A stretch of 64,000 bases of DNA from Burkholderiales bacterium Ga0077547 (GCA_001464195.1 LNEY01000021.1:41130-105129); one strand, 5' to 3'. Shown: positions 9,733 to 18,083, counted from the first letter of the stretch. The notes: a model not told the origin generated them from the sequence alone. Made by a program: numbers and translations.

Positions 9733-9963
9733 GGCGTGGCGTGGGCTCGGTGGGACAGCCTCGGATTATCCAGATGCACCAGGGCTCCGGTCAAAAAATT
9801 CAGCAGGCTGACCTTCACGCCGAGCGCATCGCTCGCAACCATGGGGCCCGTGCTGTTGACGACGGACGGTGACGTGTCTACATTAGTTGACACTTTCTCG
9901 CGACAAGCTGAATTGACAGTTTCGCGTCAACACCCCGCCATGAGGCGCCCGCCGGAGTCACGC
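9733..9963. promoter_or_regulatory. Divergent ccmA / crtE intergenic region
   Basis: This 231-bp region separates ccmA (leftward) from crtE (rightward), so it should hold both promoters. It contains one perfect PpsR/CrtJ palindrome (listed separately) and a degenerate partner, TTGAC-N8-GTCAA, at 9913-9930. I see no coding sequence with family features, although a frame is open across it. Confidence 0.7.
9875..9892. promoter_or_regulatory. PpsR/CrtJ site upstream of crtE
   Basis: The sequence TGTCTACATTAGTTGACA fits the PpsR/CrtJ consensus TGT-N12-ACA exactly. The right half, TTGACA (9887-9892), could also serve as a sigma-70 -35 element, so repressor binding would occlude RNA polymerase. It lies 72 bp before the crtE start. 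Regulation by PpsR is inferred from the motif; no ppsR gene is in the window. Confidence 0.75.
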
Positions 9964-10845
9964 ATGAAGCCCATCACCCGTATCGAACAGGCCCTGGCCG
10001 TCGCCATTGCATCCGGAGAAGAAGAAGGTTGCCCGCCGAAGCTGGCCGGCGCCATCCGCCACGCGGTGTTCCCCGGTGGTGCCCGCATCCGCCCCCAGCT
10101 GTGTCTGGCGGTCGCCCAGGCCTGCGGCGATGACGATCCGGTGCTCTCCGAAGCTGCGGCCACGGCCATCGAGTTGTTGCACTGCGCCTCTCTGGTGCAC
10201 GACGATCTGCCGTGCTTCGACGACGCCGCCACGCGCCGCGGTCGCGCTTCAGTGCATTTCGCCTTCGGCGAACCGCTGGCCGTGCTCGCCGGTGATGCCT
10301 TGATCGTGCTGGCCTTCCAGACGCTGGGCACGGCGGCCACCAAGTCACCGTTGCGCCTGCCCTCGTTGCTGAGAACCATCGGCCGCGCCACCGGGATGCC
10401 GCACGGGATCGTCGCCGGACAGGCCTGGGAATGCGAGCCGCGGGTGTCGCTGGCTGACTATCAACGTGCCAAGACCGGCTCCCTGTTTGCAGCCGCCACC
10501 ATTGCGGGGGCGCAAGCCGCAGGCGCCGATGCAGCGCCCTGGCAAGCGCTGGGCGAGTGGCTGGGCGAAGCCTACCAGGTGGCTGACGACATCCGGGACG
10601 TCGCCTGCGACGCGAAATCGCTGGGCAAGCCGCCAGGGCAGGACGTGGCACTGTGCCGCCCCAGCGCTGCTCGGGAATTGGGACTTGAGGGTGCCATCCA
10701 CCATTTCGATCGCTTGGTTGCCGCGGCGATTGCGGCCATCCCGCCGTGCCCCGGCGCCGCGCAGATGCGTGCCCTGGTGCGACTGGAGGCCGAGCGACTG
10801 GTCCCCAAGGAGATTGCTGAGGAAGTGGTCCGCATCGAAGCATGA
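9964..10845 (+). CDS. crtE: Geranylgeranyl diphosphate synthase
   Basis: This 293-aa trans-prenyltransferase makes GGPP, the precursor of carotenoids and of the bacteriochlorophyll tail. The first Asp-rich motif DDLPCFDD is at residues 80-87 and the second, DDIRD, at 208-212. The start at 9964 has GGAG six bases upstream; an ATG at 9940 in the same frame is an alternative. The open frame extends much further upstream without family sequence. It overlaps crtF by 4 bp (ATGA). Confidence 0.93.
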   Translation: MKPITRIEQALAVAIASGEEEGCPPKLAGAIRHAVFPGGARIRPQLCLAVAQACGDDDPVLSEAAATAIELLHCASLVHDDLPCFDDAATRRGRASVHFAFGEPLAVLAGDALIVLAFQTLGTAATKSPLRLPSLLRTIGRATGMPHGIVAGQAWECEPRVSLADYQRAKTGSLFAAATIAGAQAAGADAAPWQALGEWLGEAYQVADDIRDVACDAKSLGKPPGQDVALCRPSAARELGLEGAIHHFDRLVAAAIAAIPPCPGAAQMRALVRLEAERLVPKEIAEEVVRIEA

Positions 10846-12011
10846 GCGCTCTGAGCGAGAAAGCAGATCTGTCGTCTCCCCCATCGCTGTTCGATCGGCT
10901 GCTCGATCGCTGGCTGGCGTGGCGAGACGGGCTCACCGGCAGCCGCAGCTTCCGACGCTGGGCAGCGGCTTTTCCGCTGACGCGCCCCATCGCGCAGCGA
11001 CGCGCCAGCGGGCTGTTCGATCTGGTCGCCGGCTTCGTCTATTCGCAGATCCTGCTCGCCTGCGTGCGCCTGCACCTGTTCGATCTGCTGGCGGAAGAGC
11101 CACAAACCCTGTCAGCGCTGGCGCCACGCCTGGGTCTGACCGAAGACGCAGCACAGCGCCTGCTGGCCGCGGCGGTATCACTGAAGCTGGTTGAGAAGCG
11201 CAGCCGTGGCCGATACGGCCTTGGGCCGCTGGGAGCCCCCTTGGTGGGAGACGCGGCCATCAGTTCGATGGTCGAGCACCACGCTGAGCTGTACGTCGAC
11301 CTCGCCGACCCGGTGGCCTTGCTGCGTGGGGAAGCCCGCACCTCTGCGCTGGCGCAGTACTGGCCGTACGCGGCAGCGGAGGCACCTGACGCACTGGCCA
11401 CCGATCACGTGAGCCCTTATTCGGCGCTGATGTCAGCCTCGCAGACGCTGGTGTCCGACGAGGTGCTGGAGGCGTACTCGTTCGACAAGCACCGCCAACT
11501 GCTCGATGTCGGCGGTGGCGAGGGCACATTTCTGTCCGCGGTTGCGGCGCGCGCGCCACATCTTCAGCTCGTTCTCTTTGATTTACCTGCCGTGGCAGAG
11601 CGCGCCCGCACCCGTTTTGCCGAGCAGGGACTCTCCGAGCGCACCACCACCTGCGGTGGCAGCTTCTTCAGCGACCCGCTGCCCACGGGCTGCGACCTGA
11701 TCAGCCTGGTGCGTGTGATCTTCGACCACGACGATGCCCGTGCACTGATGATCCTGAAAGCCGTGCGCCGCGCGTTGCCGGATGACGGAACGCTGCTGCT
11801 GACGGAACCGATGTCTGGCACGCCGGGCGCAGAGGCCATGGGCGACGCCTACTTCGGTTTCTATCTGTTGGCGATGGGCAAGGGCCGCTCACGCAGCGCG
11901 GCGCAACTCACTCAGTTGCTGCACGACGCCGGGTTTGGCGAGGTTCGGTTGCTTCGAAACCACATGCCCTTGCAGACCCAGTTGATCGTCGCGCATCCCG
12001 TTCGCGCGTAA
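10842..12011 (+). CDS. crtF: Demethylspheroidene O-methyltransferase (hydroxyneurosporene methyltransferase)
   Basis: CrtF methylates the C-1 hydroxyl of acyclic carotenoids in the spheroidene/spirilloxanthin pathways using S-adenosylmethionine. The 389-aa protein has an N-terminal winged-helix dimerisation region (LLACVRLHLFDLLAEEPQTL) and a C-terminal Rossmann methyltransferase domain with the SAM motif LLDVGGGEGTFL and the LVRVIFDHDD segment. It shares a transcript with crtE. Presence of crtF implies methoxylated carotenoids. Confidence 0.93.
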   Translation: MSALSEKADLSSPPSLFDRLLDRWLAWRDGLTGSRSFRRWAAAFPLTRPIAQRRASGLFDLVAGFVYSQILLACVRLHLFDLLAEEPQTLSALAPRLGLTEDAAQRLLAAAVSLKLVEKRSRGRYGLGPLGAPLVGDAAISSMVEHHAELYVDLADPVALLRGEARTSALAQYWPYAAAEAPDALATDHVSPYSALMSASQTLVSDEVLEAYSFDKHRQLLDVGGGEGTFLSAVAARAPHLQLVLFDLPAVAERARTRFAEQGLSERTTTCGGSFFSDPLPTGCDLISLVRVIFDHDDARALMILKAVRRALPDDGTLLLTEPMSGTPGAEAMGDAYFGFYLLAMGKGRSRSAAQLTQLLHDAGFGEVRLLRNHMPLQTQLIVAHPVRA

Positions 12012-12028
12012 ACCCTCGAAGAAATAAC

Positions 12029-12046
12029 TGTAAATGCAAGTTGACA
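12029..12046. promoter_or_regulatory. PpsR/CrtJ site 1 upstream of bchC
   Basis: The sequence TGTAAATGCAAGTTGACA matches TGT-N12-ACA. It lies 8 bp from a second perfect site (12055-12072), the spacing known for cooperative PpsR/CrtJ binding at bchC promoters in Rhodobacter. Its right half TTGACA (12041-12046), followed after 16 bp by TAGCAT (12063-12068), could form a sigma-70-like promoter that the repressor would cover. Confidence 0.85.
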
Positions 12047-12054
12047 GTTCAAAA

Positions 12055-12072
12055 TGTCAGCTTAGCATTACA
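12055..12072. promoter_or_regulatory. PpsR/CrtJ site 2 upstream of bchC
   Basis: The sequence TGTCAGCTTAGCATTACA matches TGT-N12-ACA and overlaps the proposed -10 hexamer. With site 1 it forms the tandem operator of the bchCXYZ-puf superoperon. Regulation is inferred from the motif and spacing only. Confidence 0.85.
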
Positions 12073-12160
12073 TACATGTTGAAGAGGTCGAGAGAATGCA
12101 CTTGAGGTTCCCCGTTTACCTGCTCTGCGGAAGTGCTACACCCCGCACGGGAGCGGTGAC

Positions 12161-13099
12161 TTGAACACGATGGCTGTCGTCCTTGAGCGACCTGAGCAGC
12201 TCGTGCTCAGTCGTTTGGACCTGACCGACGCGACCGACGAAGACGTGACGGTCGACATCGAATGGAGCGGCATCAGCACTGGCACCGAACGCCTGCTGTG
12301 GTCGGGGCGGATGCCCGCCTTTCCGGGCATGGGCTACCCGCTGGTTCCAGGTTATGAATCGGTGGGGCGAGTGGCCAAGGCCGGCTCCCAGTCAGGCCGC
12401 CAAGTAGGTGAACGCGTCTTCGTGCCGGGCGCGAAATGCTTCGGTGACGTGCGAGGCCTGTTCGGCGGTGCCGCGGCCCACGTGGTCCTCCCGGGCGCGC
12501 GGACGATCCCATTCGCCGAAGATCTGGCAGAGCAGGGCGTGTTGCTGGCGCTGGCAGCGACCGCCTATCACGCGCATTCGATGGAGGGGCTGACGCAGCC
12601 CGATTTGATCATTGGTCACGGCGTGCTGGGTCGCATGATCGCGCGCTTGGCCGTGGTGGCAGGCGCCTCGCCCACCGTATGGGAAACCAATCCTGCGCGT
12701 CGTGAGGGCGCCATGGGATACGAGGTGATCGACCCCTCAACGGACGCGCGGCGCGATTACCACTGCATCTGCGACGTCAGTGGCGATTCTTCGTTGCTCG
12801 ACACACTGATTTCGCGCCTCGCACCCGGCGGCGAAGTGGTGCTCGCCGGTTTTTACGACGAACCACTGTCCTTCGTGTTCCCACCGGCCTTCATGCGTGA
12901 AGCCCGCATTCGTATCGCCGCGCAGTGGCTGCCCAGCGATCTGGTTGCGGTGAAGAACCTGGCCGAGTCCGGCCGGCTGTCACTTGACGGCCTGATCACA
13001 CACCGTGCCGACGCCATGGAGGCCGACTCGGCCTACCGCACAGCGTTCGGCGACCCGACGTGTTTGAAGATGATTTTGGATTGGAGGTCTTGCCCATGA
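12161..13099 (+). CDS. bchC: Bacteriochlorophyllide a dehydrogenase (3-hydroxyethyl oxidase) BchC (TTG start)
   Basis: BchC oxidises the 3-hydroxyethyl group to the 3-acetyl group of bacteriochlorophyllide a. The 312-aa protein is a medium-chain dehydrogenase without the zinc-ligand set, with SGISTGTERLLW near the N-terminus, VPGYESVGRV, and a Rossmann region (IIGHGVLGRMIARLAV). I favour TTG at 12161: GGAG lies 8 bases upstream, and the resulting MNTMAVVL aligns with the METQAV-type N-terminus of homologues. ATG at 12170 is the alternative. It is first in the bchCXYZ-puf transcript. Confidence 0.92.
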   Translation: MNTMAVVLERPEQLVLSRLDLTDATDEDVTVDIEWSGISTGTERLLWSGRMPAFPGMGYPLVPGYESVGRVAKAGSQSGRQVGERVFVPGAKCFGDVRGLFGGAAAHVVLPGARTIPFAEDLAEQGVLLALAATAYHAHSMEGLTQPDLIIGHGVLGRMIARLAVVAGASPTVWETNPARREGAMGYEVIDPSTDARRDYHCICDVSGDSSLLDTLISRLAPGGEVVLAGFYDEPLSFVFPPAFMREARIRIAAQWLPSDLVAVKNLAESGRLSLDGLITHRADAMEADSAYRTAFGDPTCLKMILDWRSCP

Positions 13100-14121
13100 G
13101 TACCACTGAATCGACGCTGAGTTCCGCCAAGGCAACTCCCGTGACCATCATGATGAAAGACCTGCGCAACGAAGCCGCCGTCGAACCCCCTCCCGTGTCC
13201 CCCGGCCCGGTGACGAAGGAAACGCAGATCATCGCGATCTACGGCAAGGGCGGCATCGGCAAGAGCTTCACGCTGGCCAACCTCAGCTACATGATGGCGC
13301 AGCAAGGCAAGAAGGTGCTGCTGATTGGCTGCGACCCGAAGAGCGACACCACCAGCCTGCTGTTCGGCGGCCGCGCCTGCCCGACCATCATCGAAACGAG
13401 CTCGAAGAAAAAGCTGGCCGGGGAGGCCGTCGCGATCGGCGACGTCTGCTTCAAGCGCGATGGCGTCTACGCAATGGAGCTCGGTGGCCCTGAAGTCGGT
13501 CGCGGTTGCGGTGGTCGCGGCATCATCCACGGCTTCGAGCTGCTCGAAAAGCTCGGCTTCCATGAGTGGGGCTTCGACTACGTGTTGCTCGACTTCCTGG
13601 GCGACGTGGTCTGCGGCGGCTTCGGCCTGCCGATCGCCCGCGACATGTGCCAGAAGGTCATCGTCGTCGCCTCCAACGACCTGCAGTCTCTGTACGTCGC
13701 CAACAACGTCTGCAGCGCGGTCGAGTACTTCCGCAAGCTCGGCGGCAACGTCGGCGTGGCGGGCATGGTGATCAACCGCGACGACGGCACCGGCGAGGCG
13801 ACCGCCTTCGCCGAGCAGGTCGGCATCCCGGTGCTGTCGGTGATCCCGGCCAACGACGACATCCGCCGCAAGAGCGCGAGCTACGAAATCATCGGCCGCC
13901 CGGATTCGCCGTGGGGCCCGATGTTTGCGCAGCTGGCTGAGAACGTCGGCACGTCGGTGCCGATCCGTCCGAAGCCGATGACGCAGGACGCACTGCTCGG
14001 CTTGTTCTCCGCCGCTTCGGTCGGCCGCGATGTGGTGCTTGAACCCGCCACGCAGTTCGACATGTGCGGCAAGACCGAAAGCAAGAAGGAAACGCTCGAA
14101 GTCGTCTACGACGAAGTCTGA
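13096..14121 (+). CDS. bchX: Chlorophyllide a reductase iron protein BchX
   Basis: BchX is the NifH-like ATP-dependent reductase component of chlorophyllide a oxidoreductase. The 341-aa protein has the P-loop GKGGIGKS at residues 50-57 and the two Cys ligands of the shared [4Fe-4S] cluster, in GRGCGGRG (Cys138) and DVVCGGFG (Cys173). The ATG at 13096 overlaps the bchC stop (ATGA). The N-terminal extension of about 40 residues is normal for BchX and distinguishes it from BchL. Confidence 0.97.
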   Translation: MSTTESTLSSAKATPVTIMMKDLRNEAAVEPPPVSPGPVTKETQIIAIYGKGGIGKSFTLANLSYMMAQQGKKVLLIGCDPKSDTTSLLFGGRACPTIIETSSKKKLAGEAVAIGDVCFKRDGVYAMELGGPEVGRGCGGRGIIHGFELLEKLGFHEWGFDYVLLDFLGDVVCGGFGLPIARDMCQKVIVVASNDLQSLYVANNVCSAVEYFRKLGGNVGVAGMVINRDDGTGEATAFAEQVGIPVLSVIPANDDIRRKSASYEIIGRPDSPWGPMFAQLAENVGTSVPIRPKPMTQDALLGLFSAASVGRDVVLEPATQFDMCGKTESKKETLEVVYDEV

Positions 14122-14148
14122 GCCCTCTCGCACATCACCCTCCGCACC

Positions 14149-15738
14149 ATGTCCAAGACCATCCCCATCATCGCAGCGGCGCAGGCAGCCACACCGGCGT
14201 CGCCCACGGCTCCGGGCGTGCCCTCGACCACGCTCGACGGTGACGGCATGGGCTGCCATGCCGGAGGCGATCAGCTGCTGGCTGCTGCCAAGTCGGCTGG
14301 CAAGTCAGAGGTTCTGGACCAGTACGCGAAGGACTATCCGAAGGACCCTAAAGCCGGTCCGCACGACCAGCCGCAGAGCATGTGCCCGGCCTTCGGTTCG
14401 CTGCGTGTCGGTCTGCGGATGCGTCGCACCGCGACCATCCTGTCGGGCTCGGCGTGTTGCGTGTATGGCCTGACCTTCACCTCGCATTTCTACGGTGCGA
14501 AGCGCAGCGTCGGCTACGTGCCGTTCAACAGCGAATCGCTGGTCACCGGCAAGCTGTTCGAGGACATCCGCGAGGCCGTCCACAAGGAAGCCGATCCGGC
14601 GAAGTACGACGCCATCGTCATCATCAACCTGTGCGTGCCGACGGCCAGTGGCGTGCCGCTGCAGATCCTGCCTAAGGACATCAACGGCGTGCGCATCATC
14701 GGCATCGACGTGCCGGGCTTTGGCGTGCCCACGCATGCCGAAGCGAAAGATGTGCTCGCAGGCGCGATGCTGAAATATGCACGCAACGAGGTCTTGGCAG
14801 GCCCCGTGCAAGCGCCGCGCACGGGTCGCTCCGACAAGCCGACCATCGCGCTGCTCGGCGAGGTCTTCCCAGCCGACCCGGTGATCATCGGCATGATGCT
14901 CGAGCCGATGGGTCTGGCGGCAGGGCCGGTCGTTCCGACCCGCGAATGGCGAGAGCTCTATGCCGCGCTCGACTGCACCGCAGTCGCCGCGATCCACCCT
15001 TTCTACACCGCCAGCATCCGCGAATTCGAAGCAGCAGGGCGCCCCATCGTGGGCTCGGCACCTGTGGGCTATGACGGCACCGAAGCCTGGCTGCAGGCCA
15101 TCGGCCAAGCGACCAACACATCGCAAGACCTGATCGATGCGGCAAAGAACCGCATCCTGCCCGCCATCCGTGGCGCGCTGGCGAAGACGCCGATCAAGGG
15201 ACGCATCACGCTCAGCGGCTACGAAGGCTCCGAATTGCTGGTCGGCCGCTTGCTGGTTGAAAGCGGCGCTGACCTCCGCTACGTCGGCAGTGCCTGCCCA
15301 CGCACCGCCTGGAACGAAGCCGATCTGCAATGGCTGCAGGCCAAGGGCGTGCAGGTTCAGTTCCGCGCATCGCTCGAACAAGACTTGGCCGCAATTGCCG
15401 AGTACCAGCCCGATCTGGCCATCGGCACCACGCCCGTCGTTCAGTACGCCAAGGCACAAAGCACACCATCGCTGTACTTCACCAACCTGATTTCGGCGCG
15501 CCCACTGATGGGCCCGGCAGGCGCCGGCTCGCTGGCCACGGTGATCAACGCCGCCATCGGTAACAAGGCGCGCTTCACGCAGATGAAGGACTTTTTCGGC
15601 GCGGTGGGCGAGGGCCATTCCTCTGGCGTGTGGGAGCCGGCCAATGGCATCCCGAAAGACCGCCCCGAATTCAAGGCCGACCAGCGCCGCCAGGCTGAAA
15701 AGCTGGCGAAAAAGCGCAAAGCCGAGGAGATGATCTGA
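14149..15738 (+). CDS. bchY: Chlorophyllide a reductase subunit BchY
   Basis: BchY is the NifD-like catalytic subunit that, with BchZ, reduces the C7=C8 bond of chlorophyllide a. The 529-aa product shows the conserved N-terminal GMGCHAGG, the [19 protein letters not shown] segment and [20 protein letters not shown], with cysteines positioned for the BchY/BchZ cluster. It follows bchX after 27 bp and overlaps bchZ at TGATG. Confidence 0.96.
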   Translation: MSKTIPIIAAAQAATPASPTAPGVPSTTLDGDGMGCHAGGDQLLAAAKSAGKSEVLDQYAKDYPKDPKAGPHDQPQSMCPAFGSLRVGLRMRRTATILSGSACCVYGLTFTSHFYGAKRSVGYVPFNSESLVTGKLFEDIREAVHKEADPAKYDAIVIINLCVPTASGVPLQILPKDINGVRIIGIDVPGFGVPTHAEAKDVLAGAMLKYARNEVLAGPVQAPRTGRSDKPTIALLGEVFPADPVIIGMMLEPMGLAAGPVVPTREWRELYAALDCTAVAAIHPFYTASIREFEAAGRPIVGSAPVGYDGTEAWLQAIGQATNTSQDLIDAAKNRILPAIRGALAKTPIKGRITLSGYEGSELLVGRLLVESGADLRYVGSACPRTAWNEADLQWLQAKGVQVQFRASLEQDLAAIAEYQPDLAIGTTPVVQYAKAQSTPSLYFTNLISARPLMGPAGAGSLATVINAAIGNKARFTQMKDFFGAVGEGHSSGVWEPANGIPKDRPEFKADQRRQAEKLAKKRKAEEMI

Positions 15739-17216
15739 TGCTGGTTCTCGATCACGATCGCGCAGGCGGCTACTGGGGTGCCGTGTACGTCTTCACGGCC
15801 ATCAAGGGCCTGCAAGTCGTCATCGACGGCCCGGTGGGCTGCGAAAATCTGCCGGTCACATCGGTCCTGCACTACACCGACGCGCTGCCGCCGCATGAGT
15901 TGCCCATCGTCGTCACCGGTCTGGCTGAAGAGCAGCTCGGACGCGAAGGCACCGAAGGCTCGATGCGCCGCGCGCATGCCGCGCTCGACCCCGATTTGCC
16001 ATCGGTGGTGGTCACCGGGTCGATCGCCGAAATGATCGGTGGCGGCGTCACGCCGTCGGGTACCAACATCCAGCGATTCTTGCCGCGCACGATCGACGAA
16101 GACCAGTGGCAATGCGCGAATCGCGCGATGTTCTGGCTGTGGAGCGAGTACGGCATGAAAAAAGTGCCGGCGCGCAAGCCTTATGCAGAGCGGCCGGCCG
16201 GCGAAAAGCCACGCGTCAACATCATTGGCCCGTGCTACGGCACCTTCAATTGCCCCAGCGACCTGGCCGAGATTCGGCGCCTGGTGCAGGGCATCGGTGC
16301 CGAAGTGAACATGACCTTCCCGCTCGGCAGCCACCTGGCGGACGTGTCGAGGCTGGTCGAAGCCGACGTCAACATCTGCATGTACCGAGAATTCGGGCGC
16401 ATGCTGTGCGAGGCGCTTGATCGCCCGTACCTGCAAGCCCCGATCGGCCTGCACAGCACCACCAAGTTCCTGCGCAAGCTGGGTGAATTGCTGGGTCTCG
16501 ATCCCGAACCCTTCATCGAACGCGAAAAGCACACCACGATCAAGCCGATCTGGGATCTCTGGCGCTCCGTGACGCAAGACTTCTTCGGCACCGCCAGCTT
16601 CGCTGTGGTGGCCAACGACACCTACACCCGCGGCATCCGCCACTTCCTCGAAGACGAGATGGGCTTGCCGTGCCAGTTCGCGGTGTCCCGGCTGCCAGGC
16701 GCCAAGACGAATAACGAAGAAGTGCGCCAGTTGGTGAAAGACAAGACGCCGCTCGTGATGTACGGCAGCTACAACGAACGCATCTACCTCGCCGAATGCG
16801 GCGGCGGTTCGATGATGAAGGCGAGCTTCATTCCCGCCTCGTTCCCATTGCCCATCATCCGCCGCCACACCGGCACGCCGTTCATGGGTTACTCCGGTGC
16901 GACCTACATCGTGCAGGAGTTTTGCAACGCACTGTTCGACGCGCTGTTCCACATCCTGCCGCTGGGTACCGACCTCGACCGCGTCGACCCGACGCCCGCA
17001 CGCATCGATGGTCAGGCGCCGAGCCCGTGGGATGTAGACGCGCAGGAACTGCTTGACGAGATCGTGCAGACCGAGCCCGTCCTGGTGCAGATATCAGCTG
17101 CAAAACGTTTGCGTGACCGCGCAGAACGAGACGCGCGCAGAGCTGGCGAGGACCGCGTCACGGCGGCGCGGGTGGCGACCTCGCGTGACGCCATGAGGCA
17201 GGGAGAGCCGGCATGA
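15738..17216 (+). CDS. bchZ: Chlorophyllide a reductase subunit BchZ
   Basis: BchZ is the NifK-like partner of BchY. The 492-aa protein has the family N-terminus [34 protein letters not shown] with a cluster-ligand cysteine, and [19 protein letters not shown] in the middle. The charged C-terminal tail (EELLDEI to [15 protein letters not shown]) is typical. It precedes the puf genes by 144 bp on the same strand, consistent with a bch-puf superoperon. Confidence 0.96.
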   Translation: MLVLDHDRAGGYWGAVYVFTAIKGLQVVIDGPVGCENLPVTSVLHYTDALPPHELPIVVTGLAEEQLGREGTEGSMRRAHAALDPDLPSVVVTGSIAEMIGGGVTPSGTNIQRFLPRTIDEDQWQCANRAMFWLWSEYGMKKVPARKPYAERPAGEKPRVNIIGPCYGTFNCPSDLAEIRRLVQGIGAEVNMTFPLGSHLADVSRLVEADVNICMYREFGRMLCEALDRPYLQAPIGLHSTTKFLRKLGELLGLDPEPFIEREKHTTIKPIWDLWRSVTQDFFGTASFAVVANDTYTRGIRHFLEDEMGLPCQFAVSRLPGAKTNNEEVRQLVKDKTPLVMYGSYNERIYLAECGGGSMMKASFIPASFPLPIIRRHTGTPFMGYSGATYIVQEFCNALFDALFHILPLGTDLDRVDPTPARIDGQAPSPWDVDAQELLDEIVQTEPVLVQISAAKRLRDRAERDARRAGEDRVTAARVATSRDAMRQGEPA

Positions 17217-17305
17217 GGCCCAGTGCATCAGCCGTTGTAGATGAATTCGTTCAGCCCCAAGCTGAACACACCGAATGTCGTGGCGCAGTGCCGCGGCTGC
17301 CTCGA

Positions 17306-17342
17306 TCGCGCGGGCTCTGCGCGATAACGGCCACGTGGCCGT
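17306..17342 (+). promoter_or_regulatory. Two stem-loops just upstream of the pufB ribosome binding site
   Basis: TCGCGC (17306-17311) pairs with GCGCGA (17319-17324). Immediately after lies the perfect 16-nt palindrome ACGGCCACGTGGCCGT (17327-17342). They sit 19 bp before the pufB ATG, with TAAGGAG between as the Shine-Dalgarno. A role as an mRNA 5' end stabiliser or processing site for the abundant pufBA segment is inference; there is no T-tract, so it is not a classical terminator. Confidence 0.5.
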
Positions 17343-17360
17343 CCTTAAGGAGTAAATCCT

Positions 17361-17507
17361 ATGGCTGAAAGAAAAGGCTCTATATCAGGCCTGACCGATG
17401 AAGAGGCACAAGAGTTTCACAGATTCTATGTGCAAGGCTTCATCGGCTTTACTGCTGTTGCAGTGATAGCGCACTTCTTGGTGTGGGCTTGGCGTCCTTG
17501 GCTCTGA
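17361..17507 (+). CDS. pufB: LH1 light-harvesting beta polypeptide
   Basis: This 48-aa gene encodes the LH1 beta subunit, which binds bacteriochlorophyll a in the ring around the reaction centre. The product starts [16 protein letters not shown] and ends [12 protein letters not shown]. His38 is the BChl ligand, followed by the W-x-W-R-P-W-L membrane-interface signature. A Shine-Dalgarno TAAGGAG precedes the ATG. Codon use is visibly more A/T-rich than in bchZ. Confidence 0.97.
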   Translation: MAERKGSISGLTDEEAQEFHRFYVQGFIGFTAVAVIAHFLVWAWRPWL

Positions 17508-17531
17508 TTTGAATCCCGGAAGGGGAATGCT

Positions 17532-17756
17532 ATGGCTGATACAACGAATCTCTCTTTGCAGCAGATATTGAAGAACGACTCAAAAGCGTATCTTGGAATC
17601 TTTGCAGTGAGCTTTTGCTTGTTGTTGGTGGTTGCCTTGTGCGCGCAAGCGATGACATGGCAATGGCGTTCCTGGTTACCCGGGGCAGAGGCAGAGAAAT
17701 CATTGATCGGCGGCGTCAAAGGTGCCGTTTATACCTTTATGTCCCATTTACATTAG
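17532..17756 (+). CDS. PufB-like single-helix membrane protein lacking the BChl-ligand His
   Basis: This 74-aa gene lies between pufB and pufA, where most purple bacteria have none. A good Shine-Dalgarno (GGAAGGGG, 17518-17525) precedes the ATG, and its TAG stop is embedded in the pufA ribosome binding site. One membrane helix spans residues 20-42. Residues 38-49 (AQAMTWQWRSWL) align with pufB residues 37-48 ([12 protein letters not shown]) with a one-residue offset and no internal gap: both Trp of W-x-W, the Arg and the final Trp-Leu match. The ligand His38 of PufB corresponds to Gln39. A C-terminal extension of about 25 residues (PGAEAEKS to SHLH) would be periplasmic. I infer a diverged beta-type LH1 component; alternatives are an unrelated assembly factor or LH1 gap protein. 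Confidence 0.8.
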   Translation: MADTTNLSLQQILKNDSKAYLGIFAVSFCLLLVVALCAQAMTWQWRSWLPGAEAEKSLIGGVKGAVYTFMSHLH

Positions 17757-17766
17757 GAGATAGACC

Positions 17767-17967
17767 ATGTGGAGAATTTGGCGTTTGTTCGACCCACTTC
17801 GTACGATGGTTGCGCAAGGCGTTTTTCTGTTCGGCTTGGCTGTACTGATTCATTTGGTGCTGCTGAGTACATCGACCTTCAACTGGATCGATGGCGCGAA
17901 CTCCAGGGCCAAATTGGCGCAACAAGCGTCAATGCCTGCAGAAACGACTTCACCCGTCGTCAAGTGA
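17767..17967 (+). CDS. pufA: LH1 light-harvesting alpha polypeptide
   Basis: This 66-aa LH1 alpha subunit begins [12 protein letters not shown], a near-invariant LH1 alpha N-terminus. It carries the BChl ligand His29 in [11 protein letters not shown] and the interface Trp in FNWIDGA. The C-terminal tail after residue 45 is polar. It is read after a TAGGAGA Shine-Dalgarno that includes the stop codon of the preceding beta-like gene, suggesting translational coupling. Confidence 0.97.
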   Translation: MWRIWRLFDPLRTMVAQGVFLFGLAVLIHLVLLSTSTFNWIDGANSRAKLAQQASMPAETTSPVVK

Positions 17968-17972
17968 CAGCA

Positions 17973-18015
17973 TCGGGCTTGCGCCCGAGGTAGACGCGGC
18001 GCGGGCTCACGCCCG
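17973..18015 (+). promoter_or_regulatory. pufA-pufL intercistronic double stem-loop
   Basis: TCGGGC-TTGC-GCCCGA (17973-17988) and CGGGC-TCAC-GCCCG (18002-18015, arms 5 bp) form two consecutive GC-rich hairpins with 4-nt loops just after pufA. In other purple bacteria, stem-loops here protect the pufBA mRNA from 3' decay and set the excess of LH1 over reaction centre. No T-tract follows, so read-through into pufL is expected. The same role here is inferred by position. Confidence 0.75.
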
Positions 18016-18083
18016 GCCCCGTCTGCCAACACGATTTTCGCCCTCGGCAATCTGGTATTGCCTGGGGCCCGGAGGAGTAGCCC

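Noticed and set aside
13033..14259. 408-codon minus-strand frame opposite bchX
   Set aside because: It is an His/Asp/Ala-rich shadow of bchX.
17236..17253. TGTAGATGAATTCGTTCA before pufB as a PpsR site
   Set aside because: The right half is TCA rather than ACA, and it lies alone; one mismatch in a 6-base consensus is too weak.
17213..17368. 51-codon frame overlapping the bchZ stop and ending inside pufB, a possible pufQ
   Set aside because: It has no membrane helix or PufQ-like sequence, and its 3' part is made of the two hairpins; it is more likely a leader.
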